Assembly (NCBI GenBank): GCA_018303045.1
Contig: JAGVYX010000053.1
Coordinates: forward strand, 1-11,466
Length of the DNA stretch: 11,466 bases
Direction: 5' to 3'
Source of the DNA: Candidatus Woesearchaeota archaeon
GTDB taxonomy: Archaea; Nanobdellota; Nanobdellia; Woesearchaeales; GW2011-AR9
Position numbers and translations under genes: made by a program. Below are positions 5,604 through 11,466 of the stretch, one piece after another (the stretch's first letter is position 1; each line of letters starts with the position of its first letter). The notes below the pieces were generated by a model. It was not told where the DNA came from. It saw only the letters and a list, made by a program, of their open reading frames with translations, and ran no database searches.

Positions 5604-6179
5604 ATGTTTAAACGATTGGTTATAATAATTGCAATAATAACCCTCTTTACTGTTAGCATATCTGCTGATCATGGAGGAGACCACGTTACAGTTGATGAAA
5701 TTTTGTCCATGGTTGACTATATTATTGATCCTGGGTCTTCTCAACTTAATCCGGCTGAAGCTAAATTTTGCGATGGGAGGATTGATATAACTGATATTTC
5801 TTCACACATTAGTGCTTTAATCAATCGGCAGACACCAGAGAGCCAGTGCAGTTTATGCGGAAATAATGTTCTTGAAACTGGCGAGGTATGCGATGGAACT
5901 AATTTAGCTGGCCAAAGCTGCAATACTCAGGGATTTACTGGCGGGACTTTATCGTGCGCAACCAATTGTCTATCTTTTAATACTAATCTTTGTACCACCA
6001 ATCTCTGCGGCAATAATGTTGTCGAGACAGGAGAGGTATGCGATGATGGCAATACTGCATCTAGCGATGGCTGTTCTAACAGTTGCGTTATTGAAAGCGG
6101 ATTTACCTGTACTGGAACGCCATCTAGTTGCGTAAGGACTGCGGATTTACCTGTACTGGAACGCCATCTAGTTGCGTAA
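5604..6179 (+). CDS. N-terminal fragment of secreted Cys-rich repeat metallopeptidase
   Basis: This is the first of three fragments of one gene (5604-8309). It begins with a clear signal peptide: MFKR, a hydrophobic core, then SISA before DHGG. Residues about 29-72 have a dockerin/EF-hand look, with paired helices and DGRIDITDIS after a Cys, as in calcium-binding dockerin repeats. Cys-rich repeats follow: CGNNVLETGEVCDGTNLAGQ and its continuation to NTNLC, then a DUF4215/Myxo-disulfide type repeat, CGNNVVETGEVCDDGNTAS through SSDGCSNSCVIESGF to TPSSC. The frame is lost exactly at a 44-bp tandem duplication (6097-6184), so the last dozen residues (from TADLP on) are out-of-frame read-through ending at 6179. 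The start is supported by the signal peptide, a purine-rich GAGAGAG before the ATG, and a TATA box. Confidence 0.8.
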   Translation: MFKRLVIIIAIITLFTVSISADHGGDHVTVDEILSMVDYIIDPGSSQLNPAEAKFCDGRIDITDISSHISALINRQTPESQCSLCGNNVLETGEVCDGTNLAGQSCNTQGFTGGTLSCATNCLSFNTNLCTTNLCGNNVVETGEVCDDGNTASSDGCSNSCVIESGFTCTGTPSSCVRTADLPVLERHLVA

Positions 6180-6184
6180 GGACT
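6097..6184. repeat. 44-bp perfect tandem duplication that breaks the reading frame
   Basis: Positions 6097-6140 and 6141-6184 are identical 44-mers starting GCGGATTTACC and ending GTAAGGACT. Since 44 is not a multiple of three, the second copy shifts the frame by two. Removing one copy joins the 5604 frame to the frame that carries the following repeats. It could be a recent slippage event or an unmerged assembly overlap. Confidence 0.95.
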
Positions 6185-6766
6185 CCTTCTCCCTCAGTGT
6201 GCGGCAATAATGTTGTTGAAACTGGCGAGGTATGCGATGGAACATCTTTAGCCGGCCGAAGCTGCAATAATCAGGGATTTACTGCCGGGACTTTATCTTG
6301 CTCTGCCGATTGTCAATCTTTAAATACTAATCTCTGCGCAACCGCTCTTTGCGGAAATAATGTTGTCGAGACAGGAGAGGTATGCGATGGAACTAATTTA
6401 GCCGGCCAAAGCTGCAGTACTCAGGGATTTACTCAAGGAACACTGTCTTGCATTGGCGATTGCCGCTCATTTAATATTAACCTTTGCGTTACTAATCATT
6501 TTTGTGGCGATGGCATTCTAAATGCTCAAGATGCAGGAGAACAGTGCGATGATGCTAATACTAGAAACGGCGATGGCTGCTCTTCTGGATGCAGACGAGA
6601 AACATATAATCCAAGCATGTGCGGCGACGGGGTAGCTTTTAATTTTGAAGACAATCGTCAAGAGGAATGCGATGGTAGTGATTTGAGAAACTTAGATTGC
6701 ACTAATTTAGGGTTTAGAGGGGGGAATTTAGGCTGTTCCTCGGCTTGCAACTATGGTCTATTGTGA
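6128..6766 (+). CDS. middle fragment: Cys-rich DUF4215-like repeats
   Basis: This second fragment has no real start of its own; the nominal TTG at 6128 lies inside the duplicated 44-mer. After the duplication it encodes two further copies of the CGNNVVETGEVCDGT repeat (from about 6200 and 6350). It then has a DUF4215-type unit, CGDGILNAQDAGEQCDDANT through NGDGCSSGC, and a diverged unit, CGDGVAFNFED through CDGSDLRNLDC to CSSAC. Each repeat has regular Cys spacing consistent with extracellular disulfides. The DNA of the repeats is also very similar, with long near-identical blocks around TGCGGMAATAATGTT and GAGGTATGCGATGG, which would favour slippage and misassembly. The frame stops at 6764-6766 immediately after a repeat, where the 6753 frame takes over. 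The repeats show no internal decay, so the break is recent or an artefact. Confidence 0.75.
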   Translation: MRKDCGFTCTGTPSSCVRTPSPSVCGNNVVETGEVCDGTSLAGRSCNNQGFTAGTLSCSADCQSLNTNLCATALCGNNVVETGEVCDGTNLAGQSCSTQGFTQGTLSCIGDCRSFNINLCVTNHFCGDGILNAQDAGEQCDDANTRNGDGCSSGCRRETYNPSMCGDGVAFNFEDNRQEECDGSDLRNLDCTNLGFRGGNLGCSSACNYGLL

Positions 6767-8309
6767 GGAATCAGACGGAGGGATAAATCCTAATTCCCCA
6801 AGCGACGTCATTATTTTCAACCGCCAGGGTGTCCCTGTAAAATTCTCGGACTATTGTGCTCAATCAGATTCACTCACGGAATATTCTTGCGTTAGAAATG
6901 GCGAGGATGTAATATTTAATGGTGACTTTGTAGAATGCAGTGGCGGTGTATGTGAAAATGGGGCTTGTGTTTCCAGTCCTCGTGGAATTTGCGGCAATGG
7001 TTTAATTGAACGCGGTGAGCAGTGCGATGATGGCAATACTGCTTTTTTCGATGGTTGTGCCCGTAGCTGTATTATTGACTCAGGATGGAGTTGTTCTGGA
7101 CAGCCTTCACAATGTGTACAAGAGATTTGCGGCAATGGAAGGATTGGTGGAGGAGAGAACTGCGATGATGCTAATGCTGTTAATGGCGATGGCTGTTCTA
7201 ATGCCTGCGCTATAGAGCAGAACTATCTTTGCAGTGGAACTCCTTCTGTTTGCAGCAAAACATCTGTTGGAGAACAGCGAACATTGGTTATCCTTCTGGA
7301 TTATGATAATGCCGTCGAGTCATATGAGGGGATGAGATCACAAATTCGGTCCATAATGGATGGTTTTAATGGATATATTAGAGATGTATCTTTTGGAAGA
7401 GCCTGGTTATCTACGGATATTGTTGGTCCTTACCGTGTTTCAACTGCTGATTGTGTTCAAAATTCAAGGAATGGAGTGGTAATTTTACAGAAAGCTATTC
7501 AAGCAGCTGATCCTGATGTTGATTTCAATAGAGATTATCGCAGGATTGTAGTTCTAAGTAATGATAACATTCCAATAACGATATGTAATTCCAGGGGCGA
7601 TAATTCTGGTTCAGGTATAATTAGGGAAAATGAATATCTCAGTTTATTTGCCATGCAGACCAATGAACGCAGAGTTGTAGCTTCTGTTTTTAGGTCAACA
7701 TTGGGTTTTCAGCAATCATTATTTAATCTGGCCCATGAAATGGGGCATAACTTTGGCGATATTCTACAGCACGTAGAACATATGAGCTGCAGTGTTGGCG
7801 GCCAAAGAACGGTGATGAGTTTAAATTTACGCGATTGCGCAACCGACCAGTGGTCTCAGACCGATCCAATGGGTGTCCGTATGGTTCATTATAATGCAGC
7901 AAACACAGAATTTCTGGGCTGGCTTCTACCAAATCAAGCCGTTACCACAACGGCTGGAAGTTATACCCTAGAACCATTAAGCAGCAGTTCCAATGGCGTT
8001 AAATTAATTAAAATTCCTTCCCAAATTACCGATTATCGAGGCAGTTACAATTATTTTTTAGAATTTAGGCAGCCAACTGGCAGAGATTCTGAACAATTTC
8101 CTCGAGGATTCCCCTTAAATGGAGTTTTTTTATACTTGCAACTAACTGGAACTCCCATTATGTATCTTCTGGAACCGCCGCCATATACTAATCCAACAGC
8201 GTTTACCCACAAGCCGCTTCCAGTCAACCAACCTATAATCTTACCAGAAGGTATAAGAATTACTGTTACTAGTCAATCTAGTTCAGGAGCTAGGATTGAA
8301 CTAAGCTGA
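6753..8309 (+). CDS. C-terminal fragment: gametolysin (M11)-like metallopeptidase domain
   Basis: This is the third fragment, 518 aa from the nominal ATG, which has no signal peptide, so it is probably not an independent start. It begins with a module CEESDGG...DYC...LTEYSC...GGVCENGAC, followed by two DUF4215-type repeats (CGNGLIERGEQCDDGNT and CGNGRIGGGENCDDANA). From about residue 175 comes a metallopeptidase domain: TLVILLDYDN, then VSFGRAWLSTDIVGPYRV, and the zinc site AHEMGHNFG with H328, E329 and H332. The third His of HExxHxxGxxH is displaced: after Gly335 the next His are 340 and 343. DPMG (371-374) is the Met-turn candidate, and NAANTEFLGWL follows it. That arrangement resembles gametolysin/M11 and M6-like peptidases. 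A beta-rich tail ends the protein. The likely substrate is an extracellular protein; specificity is unknown. Confidence 0.82.
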   Translation: MVYCEESDGGINPNSPSDVIIFNRQGVPVKFSDYCAQSDSLTEYSCVRNGEDVIFNGDFVECSGGVCENGACVSSPRGICGNGLIERGEQCDDGNTAFFDGCARSCIIDSGWSCSGQPSQCVQEICGNGRIGGGENCDDANAVNGDGCSNACAIEQNYLCSGTPSVCSKTSVGEQRTLVILLDYDNAVESYEGMRSQIRSIMDGFNGYIRDVSFGRAWLSTDIVGPYRVSTADCVQNSRNGVVILQKAIQAADPDVDFNRDYRRIVVLSNDNIPITICNSRGDNSGSGIIRENEYLSLFAMQTNERRVVASVFRSTLGFQQSLFNLAHEMGHNFGDILQHVEHMSCSVGGQRTVMSLNLRDCATDQWSQTDPMGVRMVHYNAANTEFLGWLLPNQAVTTTAGSYTLEPLSSSSNGVKLIKIPSQITDYRGSYNYFLEFRQPTGRDSEQFPRGFPLNGVFLYLQLTGTPIMYLLEPPPYTNPTAFTHKPLPVNQPIILPEGIRITVTSQSSSGARIELS

Positions 8310-8312
8310 TAA

Positions 8313-8708
8313 ATGGATCCCGACCAACAACCGCCAATTCAGAACAAATCTGCCAGTCATTGGATCATTTTAATCTCCATAATCCTAATTTTAGCTACAG
8401 TCATAGTTTTTTATTTTCTGACTTCGCCAGTTGGCAAAGCTATCGAAGTAAGAAACCAGTTGACTCATTGCATTGATCTCGATGCTGAAAATGCTCTCCT
8501 GCGCGGCAGCACTAATGTGTATGACGCTAACGCTAATAATCGATTAATCAATCAAAGGGATGATTATTGCGATGTTGATGATCCGTTATTCAGAACTTTA
8601 ATTGAAGTCTCCTGTGATCCGCAGGGCAGTTTTTTAGAAACTAAAGTTGATTGCGATTTTGGCTGCGAAAATGGCGCCTGCAAATTTCATGAGGAAATCC
8701 AGCATTAA
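8313..8708 (+). CDS. small anchored Cys-rich surface protein
   Basis: This 131-aa protein has a short polar N-terminus rich in Pro and Gln, one transmembrane helix (about 17-37), and an ectodomain with six Cys at 53, 86, 101, 114, 118 and 123. The ectodomain pattern is HC...DDYC...LIEVSC...DCDFGCENGACK. It matches the module at the start of the 6753 fragment (DYC...LTEYSC...CSGGVCENGAC), a Cys module I associate with DPANN surface proteins. It starts 3 nt after the stop of the metallopeptidase gene and has no visible promoter, so it is almost certainly co-transcribed. It may be a membrane partner or receptor of that secreted protein, or an independent adhesin; the sequence does not say which. 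Confidence 0.8.
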   Translation: MDPDQQPPIQNKSASHWIILISIILILATVIVFYFLTSPVGKAIEVRNQLTHCIDLDAENALLRGSTNVYDANANNRLINQRDDYCDVDDPLFRTLIEVSCDPQGSFLETKVDCDFGCENGACKFHEEIQH

Positions 8709-8945
8709 TTAGTCCCCTCCTGAAAAACATGAAATCAACCTCAAAATTAGAACTAATATTTCCTATTGTACGAACGGCGGCAACAGAAATCAGAAAAATC
8801 TATAGTGGTAGCTAGCGTCATTCAAGCTCTTCTTTTAGCCGTTTAATGATGTTTTTGAATAATTCTAATTTCATGGGTAACACTCTTATTTTATTGGTAA
8901 CATTCTTTAAAGAAACAATTACAGATTAAATAATTTTTGAGCAAG
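8709..8945. other. non-coding stretch after the protease operon
   Basis: No supported gene is seen. GGTAACAcTCTT and GGTAACAtTCTT form a short direct repeat at about 8877-8907. An 18-codon ORF on the minus strand (ATG near 8874) is too short and has no context to support it. Confidence 0.4.
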
Positions 8946-8948
8946 AAA

Positions 8949-8980
8949 TCCCCTGCTTTAGCACGGGGGAGGGGGTCAAA
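8949..8980 (+). mobile_element. IS200/IS605-like right-end hairpin, no transposase gene
   Basis: CCCCTGC (8950-8956), loop TTTA, then GCA-c-GGGG (8961-8968) forms a 7-bp stem with one bulge. It is followed by GGGGG and TCAAA. This is the appearance of the right end of IS200/IS605 elements and the 3' end of their TnpB guide RNAs, where the sequence after TCAA serves as guide. No tnpA/tnpB lies upstream, so it would be a solo end or a non-autonomous remnant. The family is inferred from form only. Confidence 0.45.
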
Positions 8981-8988
8981 TCTGCTTT

Positions 8989-9100
8989 CTTAAGAGCAGG
9001 GCAGCGCTTCGCAGCAAGGTTGTCAGGCGATTGTTGCACCAGATTCAATCACAGGCAAATTTACAAACACCAGTGCTACGCTGGCGGCCCTGCTCTTAAG
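8989..9100. repeat. 112-nt inverted-repeat element with multibranched internal structure
   Basis: Perfect 14-bp terminal inverted repeats CTTAAGAGCAGGGC (8989-9002) and its complement (9087-9100) enclose three nested arms. Arm one is GCG-CTT-CGC (9004-9012). Arm two is GATTG/CAATC (9029-9033 with 9046-9050), sheathed by TTGT/ACAA (9020-9023 with 9063-9066). Arm three is CCAGTG-CTA-CGCTGG (9070-9084). It follows the IS605-like hairpin by 8 nt and touches the ychF TATA box. It may be a non-autonomous element or a structured RNA; it does not fit tRNA rules. Confidence 0.6.
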
Positions 9101-9108
9101 GTTATAAG
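9101..9108 (+). promoter_or_regulatory. TATA box of ychF
   Basis: GTTATAAG is centred about 39 nt before the ychF ATG, predicting a leader of about 13 nt. No clear Shine-Dalgarno is present. It abuts the right terminal repeat of the 8989-9100 element. Confidence 0.5.
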
Positions 9109-9143
9109 ACTTTTCACAGAAAAACTAATAAACAGCCTTCTTA

Positions 9144-10355
9144 ATGAATGGGTTTATGTTAGTTGGAATTGTCGGAAAGCCCAATGTAGGTAAAAGCACT
9201 TTCTTTAAGGCCGCTACGCTGGCGGAAGCGGAGATTGCCAATTATCCTTTCGTTACCATTAAGCCTAACGAAGGAGTAGCTTATCTGAAAGTCCCGGATG
9301 TAGCTAAAGAATTTGGAAAAACATCTAATCCCCGCAGCGGTTATGTGTTAAAACAGTTTCGCTTTATACCGTTTAAATTAATTGACGTAGCCGGTCTGGT
9401 TCCCGGAGCTCATGAGGGAAAAGGCATGGGCAATCAATTTTTAGATGATTTGCGGCAGGCTGATGTGTTAATCCATGTGATTGACTTATCGGGATCGACC
9501 AATGAAAAGGGCGAGTCGGCAGCTCTCGGAAGTTATGATCCAGCCGAAGATGTTAAATTTTTAGAAACCGAATTAGATCTGTGGTACCTGGGAATTTTAA
9601 ATAAAGGATGGCAGAAATTTGCCCGGACGGTTATTCAGGAAAAGCAAGACATCTGTATCGCCTTAGCCTTGCAGTTGTCCGGGCTGCATGTTACTGAAAA
9701 TATGGTTATAGAAGCCATTGAGGAATTGCAGTTGAATAAAGAGAAACCGCATTACTGGCAGGAAGAAAACTTGAAGAGCCTGGCTGCGCTCTTAAGAAAG
9801 AAGACTAAGCCGATGATTATCGCTGGCAATAAAATGGACCTGCCTCCAGCTTCGGAGAAACTTCAATCATTAAAACAACAATTTCCCAACTATGTTTTTA
9901 TCGGCTGTTCTGCTGAAGGGGAATTGGCGTTAAGAGAAGCCAGTAAAGCCGCTTTAATTGAATATATTCCTGGAGAAAATAATTTTACGATTTTAAAAGA
10001 AGTTAATTTAAATGAAAAACAAAAACAGGCCCTTTCCTTTATTAAAACCGCTATTTTAGGCCGATTTGGCCAAACGGGAGTGCAGCAGATCCTGAATGCG
10101 GCAGTCTTCGAGTTGCTTAGATATATGGCCGTCTTTCCCGGCGGGGCCAACAAGCTGGAAGATAAAGATGGCCATACCTTACCGGACTGTTTTTTAATGC
10201 CGCCGGAATCAACAGCTCTGGATTTTGCGTATAAAATTCATACCGATTTAGGCCAGAATTTTATTCGCGCGATTGATGTCAGAACTAAACGGGCAGTAGG
10301 CAAAGATCACCCCTTGAAACAGCTGGACATTTTTGAAATTGTGGCAGGAAGATAA
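9144..10355 (+). CDS. ychF: YchF/OLA1-type Obg-family GTPase (ATPase)
   Basis: This complete 403-aa TRAFAC-class NTPase belongs to the Obg-like YchF group. The P-loop is GKPNVGKS (11-18), followed by the family-specific TLAEAEIANYPFVTIKPN. The Walker B/G3 is DVAGLVPGAHEGKGMGNQF (from 81) and the G4 is NKMD (229-232). Archaeal members keep NKxD, unlike the NMSE-type of bacteria and human OLA1. The C-terminal TGS domain contains TLPDCFLMPPESTALDFAYK and ends FEIVAGR. The known family role is ribosome-associated nucleotide hydrolysis linked to translation and stress. The central helical insertion lies around 130-210. The second codon region (MNGFMLVGIVG) is a few residues longer than many homologues, so Met5 is an alternative start. 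It stands alone as a transcription unit, followed by a T-rich terminator. Confidence 0.95.
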   Translation: MNGFMLVGIVGKPNVGKSTFFKAATLAEAEIANYPFVTIKPNEGVAYLKVPDVAKEFGKTSNPRSGYVLKQFRFIPFKLIDVAGLVPGAHEGKGMGNQFLDDLRQADVLIHVIDLSGSTNEKGESAALGSYDPAEDVKFLETELDLWYLGILNKGWQKFARTVIQEKQDICIALALQLSGLHVTENMVIEAIEELQLNKEKPHYWQEENLKSLAALLRKKTKPMIIAGNKMDLPPASEKLQSLKQQFPNYVFIGCSAEGELALREASKAALIEYIPGENNFTILKEVNLNEKQKQALSFIKTAILGRFGQTGVQQILNAAVFELLRYMAVFPGGANKLEDKDGHTLPDCFLMPPESTALDFAYKIHTDLGQNFIRAIDVRTKRAVGKDHPLKQLDIFEIVAGR

Positions 10356-10373
10356 AATTGTTCCACCAAGATA

Positions 10374-10396
10374 CAGTTTTTCTAATATTCTTTTTT
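10374..10396 (+). terminator. T-rich terminator of ychF
   Basis: Runs of five and six T (10376-10380 and 10391-10396) occur 20-40 nt after the ychF stop, matching archaeal U-tract termination. Confidence 0.5.
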
Positions 10397-10553
10397 AGAG
10401 CCGCGTTAGACTCGCTCTGCGCGTAATTAGGACTAATGCAGCTCCTAACGAAAATCAAGGATTTTCGGGAGGTCTCGGAAATTTATAATTTTTAAGATAG
10501 TCCGAAAAACATCGCTTAATCGCATACGTTATGTTTAATTCAGAATTCGGACT
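10397..10553. other. hairpin-rich non-coding segment, possible structured RNA
   Basis: No ORF is present. Four pairings are seen. AGAGC/GCTCT joins 10397-10401 with 10414-10418. ATTAG-GA-CTAAT lies at 10425-10436. A 12-bp stem runs 10442-10471 (CTCC and CGAAAATC with their complements, TAA bulge, AAG loop). AGTCCGAA (10499-10506) pairs with TTCGGACT (10546-10553). The density is high for 157 bp, but the strand and nature are unknown. Confidence 0.4.
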
Positions 10554-10583
10554 TAAAAGATAGAAACTGAAAGATTTATTTTT

Positions 10584-10814
10584 TTACTGTTGTAAATTTC
10601 TGGTTAGTGTGTGATCCAATGGATTACTTCCAATAATTTCGAGAAGAGCTTCAATAGTACTCTCTCGTTCTAAAGTTGATAATGGAGCTTCTGAACCACC
10701 AATATTATCATATAATTGTTTAGTTACAGATTTATAGAAGTTAATTCCATCTTCAGTTCTGAAATCTTTTTCTCTAGACTGCCAAAACATTCCATGATAT
10801 TCTTCAAATTCCAT
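10584..10814 (-). CDS. small hypothetical protein, leaderless
   Basis: This 76-aa protein is acidic, starting MEFEEYHGMFWQSREKDF and ending LDHTLTRNLQQ. It is predicted to be mostly helical (STLERESTIEALLEIIG), with no Cys, no signal peptide and no membrane segment. I do not recognise a family. The main evidence that it is real is its promoter. An excellent TATA box (TTTATAAAT, 10837-10845 on this strand) is centred 27 nt before the ATG, just where a leaderless archaeal gene would have it, with an A-rich stretch upstream. It is isolated between the ychF terminator region and mobile-element debris, so it could be accessory. Confidence 0.62.
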   Translation of the reverse strand: MEFEEYHGMFWQSREKDFRTEDGINFYKSVTKQLYDNIGGSEAPLSTLERESTIEALLEIIGSNPLDHTLTRNLQQ

Positions 10815-10836
10815 AATGGAAAGAATAACTCTATTA

Positions 10837-10845
10837 TTTATAAAT
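10837..10845 (-). promoter_or_regulatory. TATA box of the 76-aa gene
   Basis: ATTTATAAA reads on the minus strand, centred 27 nt before the ATG at 10814. Transcription is predicted to begin at or next to the start codon. Confidence 0.55.
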
Positions 10846-10870
10846 CTTTCTGTCTTTTACTACTCTGAAG

Positions 10871-11055
10871 TCAATATTAGATGCGCCAGGGAAAATTGAT
10901 ATATAGAGTTAAAGCTGTTACATCTAATCTCTAAAAATGCAAGAAGGTCTATTATTGAACCTGCTAGTCAATTAAAAATAACGCCGAAAACGGCAGCAGC
11001 AAAAATAAAAAACTTAGAGAAGCGTGGAATAATATCTGGCTATAGAGGAGTTTGA
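10871..11055 (+). pseudogene. remnant of an Lrp/AsnC-type regulator (HTH part only)
   Basis: In the frame 10900-11055 the sequence reads KLLHLISKNARRSIIEPASQ, then LKITPKTAAAKIKNLEKRG, then IISGYRGV before a TGA. This is the Lrp/AsnC helix-turn-helix pattern (D-KLL--L--NaR-s---lA--l--s---v--rI--Le--GII-gY). The preceding KIDI, expected just before, lies in another frame (10892-10903), so there is a frameshift at about 10904. No start codon and no ligand-binding RAM domain remain. The 3' end stops where the opposite-strand IS66-like fragment begins, suggesting that the insertion or a deletion removed the rest. Confidence 0.7.
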
Positions 11056-11466
11056 TTATCTCGTGCTAAAAATTTAAGATTACATTTATTGCATTGACAA
11101 ATGTCACGAGTGATATTTACTGCTTCTGGTTGTATTTCGGGAGGTATTTCTTCCTGCTGTTGAACTTTTTGACCAATCACTTCAAGGCTTTTGCTCTGGC
11201 AGTTAGGACATTCTTTTCCAAAGATATGGCGTTCATTAGACGTTTCTATCTTTGGCTTGTTTGTTCCTGCATGGCCTGCAGGTGCACCTCTGCGATGCGG
11301 CTTTACTTCTACTGCTTTTGAAAAAGCAGGCTTTAAATGCTGATTAGCAGAAGGGGGAGTATTAGGATTTTTATATTTGCGAAGCTCTTTTTCAAGAGCT
11401 TCTTTTTCTTTCTTTATTTTCTCATTTTCTTTATAGAGTTCAAGAAACTCTTCTATTATCTTTTCT
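11040..11466 (-). pseudogene. truncated IS66-family-like transposase (N-terminal part, runs off window)
   Basis: From the window end to a TAG at 11040-11042, 141 residues are open with the start beyond the window. The visible part begins with a charged coiled coil (EEFLELYKENEKIKKEKEAL and on). Then comes KNPNTPPSAN, the counterpart of the IS66 motif NSSKPPSSD, followed by HRRGAPAGHAGT. Last is a zinc finger with CPNC and CQCNKC around QEEIPPEIQPEAVNITRDIC. That order is the N-terminus of IS66-type transposases. The DDE catalytic domain, which should follow the LARD at the end of the finger, is missing. The last few codons (from about 11056 down) are read antisense from the Lrp remnant. It is therefore a 3'-truncated element. 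Confidence 0.75.

Noticed and set aside
8817..8874. 18-codon minus-strand ORF
   Set aside because: Too short, with no promoter, ribosome site or partner gene to support it.
9041..9051. T-loop-like GATTCAATC suggesting a tRNA in the inverted-repeat element
   Set aside because: The flanking bases do not form a T-stem or acceptor stem.
9075..9225. 13-bp direct repeat GCTACGCTGGCGG at 9075 and 9213
   Set aside because: One 13-mer match is about what chance gives in a window this long, and the second copy is ordinary ychF coding sequence.
11094..11321. 75-aa plus-strand ORF
   Set aside because: It is the antisense shadow of the IS66-like zinc-finger reading frame.

Overview
This window looks like part of a small AT-rich archaeal genome, most likely from the DPANN assemblage (Woesearchaeota/Pacearchaeota-like). 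The lineage is inferred from gene content, since no sequence search was run. The evidence is an archaeal-type ribosomal protein S15, an archaeal YchF-type GTPase with an NKxD motif, archaeal TATA boxes 22-40 nt upstream of start codons (several genes appear leaderless), and short surface proteins with an N-terminal anchor and Cys-rich ectodomain.

Layout. 1-480: a frameshifted, zinc-ribbon DDE transposase on the minus strand, cut by the window edge, with an inverted repeat upstream. 481-612: six perfect-length tandem copies of a 22-bp AT-rich unit. 613-913: no gene; hairpins at 788-856 resemble the right end of an IS200/IS605 element. 914-1360: a membrane-anchored Cys-rich protein. 1391-3114, all minus strand: a Tat-type lipoprotein, a TsaC/Sua5 enzyme, and an unannotated two-gene microprotein operon with its own TATA box, Shine-Dalgarno sites, ATGA overlap and terminator hairpin. 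3421-5139, plus strand: rps15 with a structured leader, followed by an unrecognised 377-aa protein with a HEVAH metallopeptidase motif. 5167-5460: a winged-helix regulator transcribed divergently from 5604-8309. That region is one large secreted protein (signal peptide, dockerin-like segment, Cys-rich DUF4215-like repeats, gametolysin/M11-like metallopeptidase) broken into three reading frames by a 44-bp tandem duplication and a second shift. 8313-8708: a small anchored Cys-rich protein in the same operon. 8709-9143: an IS605-like end hairpin and a 112-nt multibranched inverted-repeat element. 9144-10355: ychF. 10356-10583: terminator and a hairpin-rich stretch. 10584-10814: a leaderless small hypothetical gene. 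10871-11466: a decayed Lrp/AsnC fragment abutting a truncated IS66-type transposase.

Two themes stand out. A housekeeping set (TsaC for tRNA t6A, S15, YchF) acts in translation. An accessory surface set (914, lipoprotein, 5604-8309, 8313) would display disulfide-rich domains outside the cell, with the winged-helix gene as a possible local regulator. Mobile-element debris lies at both ends and in front of ychF.
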